64,000 nucleotides of DNA. Origin: Nemertoderma westbladi. Lineage: Eukaryota > Xenacoelomorpha > Nemertodermatida > Nemertodermatidae. How positions within the stretch are numbered: position 1 is the stretch's first letter; every line of letters starts with the position of its first letter. The stretch is taken from the NCBI GenBank assembly GCA_032718475.1, contig JAUCBJ010002847.1, positions 1 to 64,000 on the forward strand, in the 5' to 3' direction. The notes beneath the pieces are model-generated. The model was not told the origin of the DNA. It searched no databases and worked only from the letters and a program-made list of their open reading frames with translations. The translations under genes and the position numbers were made by a program. Of this stretch, positions 59,300-64,000 are shown piece by piece.

Positions 59300-60470
59300 G
59301 GTTCATCACCCGGAGAGAAGGACAAGGGTTCATCAGCGGGAGAGAAGGACAAGGGTTCATCAGCTGTAGAGAAGGACACGGGTTCATCAGCTGGAGAGAA
59401 GGACAGGGGTTCATCAGCTGGAGAGAGGGACAAGGGTTCATCAGCTGAAGAGAAGGACAAGGGTTCATCAGCTGGAGAGAAGGACAAGGGTTCATCAGCT
59501 GGAGAGAAGGACAAGGGTTCATCAGCTGGAGAGAAGGACTAGGGTTCATCACCCGGAGAGAAGGACAAGGGTTCATCAGCGGGAGAGAAGGACAAGGGTT
59601 CATCAGCTGGAGAGAAGGACACGGGTTCATCAGCTGGAGAGAAGGACAGGGGTTCATCAGCTGGAGAGAGGGACAAGGGTTCATCAGCTGGAGAGAAGGA
59701 CAGGGGTTCATCAGCTGGAGAGAGGGACAAGGGTTCATCAGCTGCAGAGAAGGACAAGGGTTCATCAGCTGGAGAGAAGGACAAGGGTTCATCAGCTGGA
59801 GAGAAGGACAAGGGTTCATCACCCGGAGAGAAGGACAAGGGTTCATCAGCGGGAGAGAAGGACAAGGGTTCATCAGCTGGAGAGAAGGACACGGGTTCAT
59901 CAGCTGGAGAGAAGGACAGGGGTTCATCAGCTGGAGAGAGGGACAAGGGTTCATCAGCTGAAGAGAAGGACAAGGGTTCATCACCCGGAGAGAAGGACAA
60001 GGGTTCATCAGCTGGAGAGAGGGACAAGGGTTCATCAGCTGAAGAGAAGGACAAGGGTTCATCAGCTGGAGAGAAGGACAGGGGTTCATCAGCTGGAGAG
60101 AAGGACAAGGGTTCATCAGCTGGAGAGAAGGACAGGGGTTCATCAGCTGGAGAGAGGGACAAGGGTTCATCAGCTGAAGAGAAGGACAAGGGTTCATCAG
60201 CTGGAGAGAAGGACAAGGGTTCATCAGCTGGAGAGAAGGACAGGGGTTCATCAGCTGGAGAGAAGGACAAGGGTTCATCAGCTGGAGAGAAGGACAACAT
60301 TTCATCAGCTGGAGAGAAGGACAAGGGTTCATCACCCGGAGAGAAGGACAAGGGTTCATCAGCGGGAGAGAAGGACAAGGGTTCATCAGCTGGAGAGAAG
60401 GACCGGGGTTCATCAGCTGGAGAGAAGGACAAGGGTTAATCAGCCGGAGAGAAGGACAAGATCAGATCTT
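59030..60470 (+). repeat. 27-bp coding minisatellite (GSSAGEKDK)
   Basis: About 53 units of GGTTCATCAGCTGGAGAGAA plus GGACAAG, period 27 bp, so the reading frame is kept. Variants ATCACCCGG mark higher-order blocks: they occur near 59307, 59550 and 59820, that is nine and ten units apart. In-frame TAG codons at 59297 and 59540 stem from GACAAG to GACTAG changes. The 512- and 297-codon minus-strand frames are shadows of this repeat. Confidence 0.95.
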
Positions 60471-60746
60471 CAAACAAATTGAAATCAACAAGATGACAAT
60501 TTAAAAGAAACGATACCTGCGATTCTTACTAAATTAAAACAAATTTCTTAGCAGTTATTTATTTATTTGGTAGGAATAATAATGTAGATGGGGGGGGGGG
60601 GGGGGGGGGTTGGTGAGCTGTTTTCTCACGCCATTGCAATAGTATATCAACATTAATGTTAATTATTTATAGTTAACATTAACACCAGCCATTACCTGTC
60701 TGTATGGTGTTTATGTGAGTGAGTGAATGATAGCATTGCTAAACAC
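60471..60746. other. No gene; G run at 60590-60609
   Basis: AT-rich DNA with a 20-base G run and a small inverted repeat (TTAATGTTAATTATTTATAG / AGTTAACATTAA near 60650-60680). Confidence 0.5.
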
Positions 60747-62375
60747 TAGGGATGCAACAGAGCTAAAATTTAATCCGGAGCCGGAGCCCGGGGGTTTATC
60801 CAGGTTACAATATGAGGTCCGGCCGGACTCGGAGCCGGAGATTTGGGGATTGATAATTCCAATTTAATTTTATAGTAGAAGCACACAGATATGAGTTCAT
60901 GAGACGGTGGGGGGGGGGGGGGGGGGGGGGTGACGCACATTCTTTCTCGGCGAATTAATAATTCGCCTCAATGTTAAATTATTAATTAAGGGAAATGAGC
61001 CGTTTACAGTGGCATGTTATTCTATAACCAAAACAATAAACTAAATTTAATAGAACAGTTTGATTAGTTTTATTTTTAGGAGTAATCAGCTGTTATTTGT
61101 GTCGATTTCCCGAAATATTGTTATTTCATAAATAAATCGATGGTGTTTTATCATAACGACTCAAATGTCATTTTTGTCAAAATAGAGTTTTGGTGTTTTT
61201 TGGCATATTTAGACTTCTACGAATGTTCTATTAAAGTATTAGATCCTAGAGTTGTTGCGTGTGCTTGAGTTACAGCGCATTTCAGAAAATTGCATAACCA
61301 CTCAAATGCCAATTTTATATTAAGTCAAGGGAAACGGCTTTTTTTTTCATGACCACTTCAAACAATGCACTGTATTGGTCATGAAGTCCAGGTTTTATGG
61401 AGCCGAAGGTGATGGATAGGAGGAAAGATAGTTAGCAGTTCATGAAAAGACTGTCTCGGACAGATTTCACTGATTGTTTTGTTCGTATGCCTAACATATT
61501 AATAGATATGTCGTTATTAAAAATCACAATAAAGTGAAAAAATTTTGCATAACCACTCAAATCCTAAAAAAAACATCGATAAATTGGTTAAATGTCACTA
61601 AAAATCCTAATTGTGGTGTTTTACCGCATGAATGATTTATTATCTACCTTATGAAACCAAAAATTATCTCTTAGGTACCATAGGGGAATTAGAATGTAGA
61701 AAAATGCTCCCCTAAACAATTAGGTTTTTGAGTGTTGAGTGGTTATGATAATACACCATCGAAATATAACATACTAAAAATTATAAATGAAAACTATTGG
61801 ACACTGTTATAAAAGCAAAGAGCAATTCTTGAATTATTTTATAAATAGTATGTTGTGAATAAAATAGTTGTAGAATTATAAGTATTTAAACCGATTATTT
61901 TACACAAATTCAACAAACTATCAATATAATTTTAATGTTGTTGATAAAATTTTTAATCAATTTCACAAGGGAGGTGGTGTCAGAAAACTTAAGAAAAACA
62001 AGCTGTACCTGTAACCAATCAGTTTCAAACCACATTTGATTAAGTTAACTAACTATGATATTCGCATTATTCATAAATCAAAGAAACTTATTTATTACAT
62101 GTTAAAAAAGTTATACTTTTTCCCATGTAATACGTGGAAATACTGGACATAACATAGTAAAATGTATGGCGTAGGGACTTACTGAGAAATAATGTCGCCC
62201 TGTATGTAGCGATTTGGTAGTGCGAAATTAATTTCACACAAATAAATAAAAAACTTTATTATTTTATTCGAATTTCAACAACTTTATCTCCGGATTGACT
62301 CCGAATTAATATGCCCGGAGCCGGAGCCAGTATAATGGGCCGGAGCTCCGGAGCCGGAGCTGTGTTGCATCCCTA
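60747..62375. mobile_element. hAT-like non-autonomous element with nested insertions
   Basis: Ends TAGGGATGCAACAGAGC and GAGCTGTGTTGCATCCCTA are inverted, flanked by CTAAACAC and ATTAACAC, which differ at two of eight positions and could be a hAT target duplication. Subterminal GGAGCCGGAGC motifs occur at both ends. Inside lie a poly-G-tailed element (60909-61125) and a foldback (61155-61768, CGATGGTGTTTTATCATAAC / GTTATGATAATACACCATCG). No transposase. Confidence 0.75.
60909..61125 (+). mobile_element. Poly-G-tailed MITE-like element, nested copy
   Basis: A 22-base G run (60909-60930), then TGACGCACATTC, GGCGAATTAATAATTCGCC, AACCAAAACAATAAACTAAA and AGTAATCAGCTGTTATTTG, the usual block order. 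Confidence 0.8.
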
Positions 62376-63239
62376 ATTAACACAATAATATCCATAGACT
62401 ACTATTTTATTGAACGTTAATATTCTATAATATTCTTTATTATTCTATAAAGTTATTCTACAGATACTAATTTCTGTGTTATTGTGTATATTGTTTAGGT
62501 ATTTAGTATTTAGATTAAAATGCCCCATTATATTATGTAACATCAGCTGTTTTAAACGTGTTTGATAATTTATATATTTTATTCAATTATTAAAAATAAA
62601 TGGTTAGATATTCCGGTTGACTCTTTGGTTGTAGGAGGAATGTTACACCGACCAAACTTATTGCAGTACATATTCATTCGCTGGCTCTATTTTTATATAT
62701 CCGTATGTTTGTTATGAAATAATTGTACGTATGTTAAAACAATAAAAAATACATTCAATATACAATGTTTATTTTATTGATGTACTTTTTATCCTTAAGT
62801 GAATTAAGTTAATGTTAAAAATCGTAAACATGAAAAAAGATTAATGTAAAGTTTTGTGTTACAAACATTAACTGTCACTGTTAACTTTTAGTAAGTTCGA
62901 TTTTAGCTCTCCTAACCCACTAAATTAGATTAATGTTCTAACTGATATTGTTACACCAATTTGTGACAGAAACTCTTGTTTGTCACAAAATATTAAATGT
63001 TTTAAGTAATTAAATAATTTTGTCTCTAAGTTAAGGAAATTAATTTATATTCGCAAAATATATTATGACAATAATATTTAATGATTCGTTTTAAACTAAT
63101 GCTGAAATCTTTGTTGATACATTTACCTATGAATGTTATGACTTTTGGGTCGAGCCACTACATCTGTTAGCTTTGGCATACACCTTAGTATTGTCCGTCC
63201 TTCCATTTCTACTTCCGTTGTTTGAACGTTGTAACCTTG
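62376..63239. other. No gene recognised
   Basis: AT-rich DNA between the hAT-like element and the duplicated SMARCAD1 segment; no repeat family or open frame recognised. Confidence 0.5.
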
Positions 63240-64000
63240 CCGGAACTGTGACCAACTATCACAATATTTTAGTCGAATAGAATATAATGTGTTCTATTTA
63301 TTTTAGTTGCCAGCGAAAGTGGAAACAGTCGAGTTTGTATCGATGACTGAGCGCCAACAGCTGCTCTATTCCACGATGAAACTGAGTCTCGGTAAATCGA
63401 TACGTAGTGAGGATGGCGGCGCCGGTACAACGTCCATAGCGGGAGCCTTGATGCAACTACGGAAGGCGGCCAATCACCCACTGCTGCATTGCTCTCTCTA
63501 CACCGATAAAAAGATCAGCTCCATCGCCAAGGTTATCATTAAAGAGGACGTTAAGGACCGATTCCTGGAGCACTGGATCGAGGACTTATCCGTGATGTCC
63601 GACTTCGAGATCTACACTGTGTGCAGCAAATACAACTCGTTACGCCGCCAGCAACTTAAAACCGAACAAATTATCCAGTCGGGTAAGTTTTCCTATTTGG
63701 ACGATAAACTCCCCGAGCTGCTGGCTGGCGGTCATTGCGTGTTAATATTCAGTCAGTTCGTCATCATCCTAGACATAGTTGAGCCGTACTTACAGCACTG
63801 CGGTTACCGGTACCTCAGACTGGATGGCTCCACTCCGGTACTTGACAGACAGTCTATGATCGACGACTTTAATACAGATGATAAACTCTTTATATTCCTG
63901 ATCTCGACGCGCGCTGGAGGTCTTGGTATCAACCTCACCGCCGCAGATACTGTAATCCTCCACGACTTAGACTTCAACCCTTACAACGATAAACAGGCTG
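63240..64000 (+). CDS. SMARCAD1: SMARCAD1-like helicase exon, second copy (partial)
   Basis: From CCGGAACTGTGACCAACTAT (63240) the sequence repeats 57865 onward at a 5,375-bp offset, including the intron end and acceptor, and the exon from 63307 to the window edge. The visible 231 codons are open. About eleven silent and eight replacement differences are seen by eye: Gly to Val in LPAKGET, Arg to Leu, three Arg to Cys, Arg to Gln, Val to Phe and His to Tyr. Arg losses include the residue before VLIFSQ. No copy of the preceding exon (45355-45513) lies between the two. It could be an alternative last exon, a pseudogene-in-progress, or an uncollapsed allele in the assembly. Confidence 0.8.

Noticed and set aside
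58875-60432. Minus-strand open frames of 512 and 297 codons (MNPCPSLQL and SFSPADEPL repeats)
   Set aside because: They are the reverse reading of the 27-bp minisatellite, which keeps every frame without a stop; the plus strand holds the family-conserved coding sequence.

Overview
This is animal nuclear DNA, most likely from a marine invertebrate. The genes have GT-AG introns, a SMARCAD1-type SNF2 helicase is present, and the non-coding DNA is AT-rich and full of Helitrons, foldback elements, a LINE, a piggyBac remnant and minisatellites. The palindrome TAGGCCTA is strikingly frequent. I cannot name the species. There is no bacterial or phage gene organisation.

Layout. (1) 1-744, minus strand: a GC-rich open exon of an unrecognised Gln/Met/Pro-rich protein that runs off the left edge. 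(2) 745-10591: no other gene seen. It holds poly-G-tailed and inverted-repeat elements, a tRNA-derived SINE-like piece, a LINE 3' scrap and a broken piggyBac transposon (8705-10307). (3) 10592-36849: a TCTA microsatellite followed by six Helitrons (A-F) joined directly head to tail. Element E (19272-35209) carries a 15-exon Rep/helicase gene (20639-32565) with HUH, two-tyrosine and Walker motifs present but one frameshift in exon 6. D and F share E's ends and lack the gene. (4) 36850-45354: debris and copies of a second repeat family, here called Z (ends GTGGGGC and GCCCCAC). Two copies carry unrelated gene-like inserts. (5) 45355-59299, plus strand: two exons of a SMARCAD1-like gene separated by a 12.4-kb intron. 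The intron contains a 5-kb array of a 28-bp repeat, broken by a foldback element that was itself hit by a LINE. The second exon ends inside a 27-bp in-frame repeat. (6) 60470-63239: nested hAT-like and foldback DNA. (7) 63307-64000: a diverged second copy of the SMARCAD1 helicase exon running off the right edge.

How the parts relate. The E protein is the natural candidate to have mobilised A-D and F, because all share the 5' TC...TATAAATATC start and a 3' hairpin ending CTAG, but it is probably no longer functional as read. The SMARCAD1 part has the C-terminal helicase lobe only. The N-terminal ATPase lobe is not found in this window, so the gene is either split by very large introns or is itself a partial duplicate.
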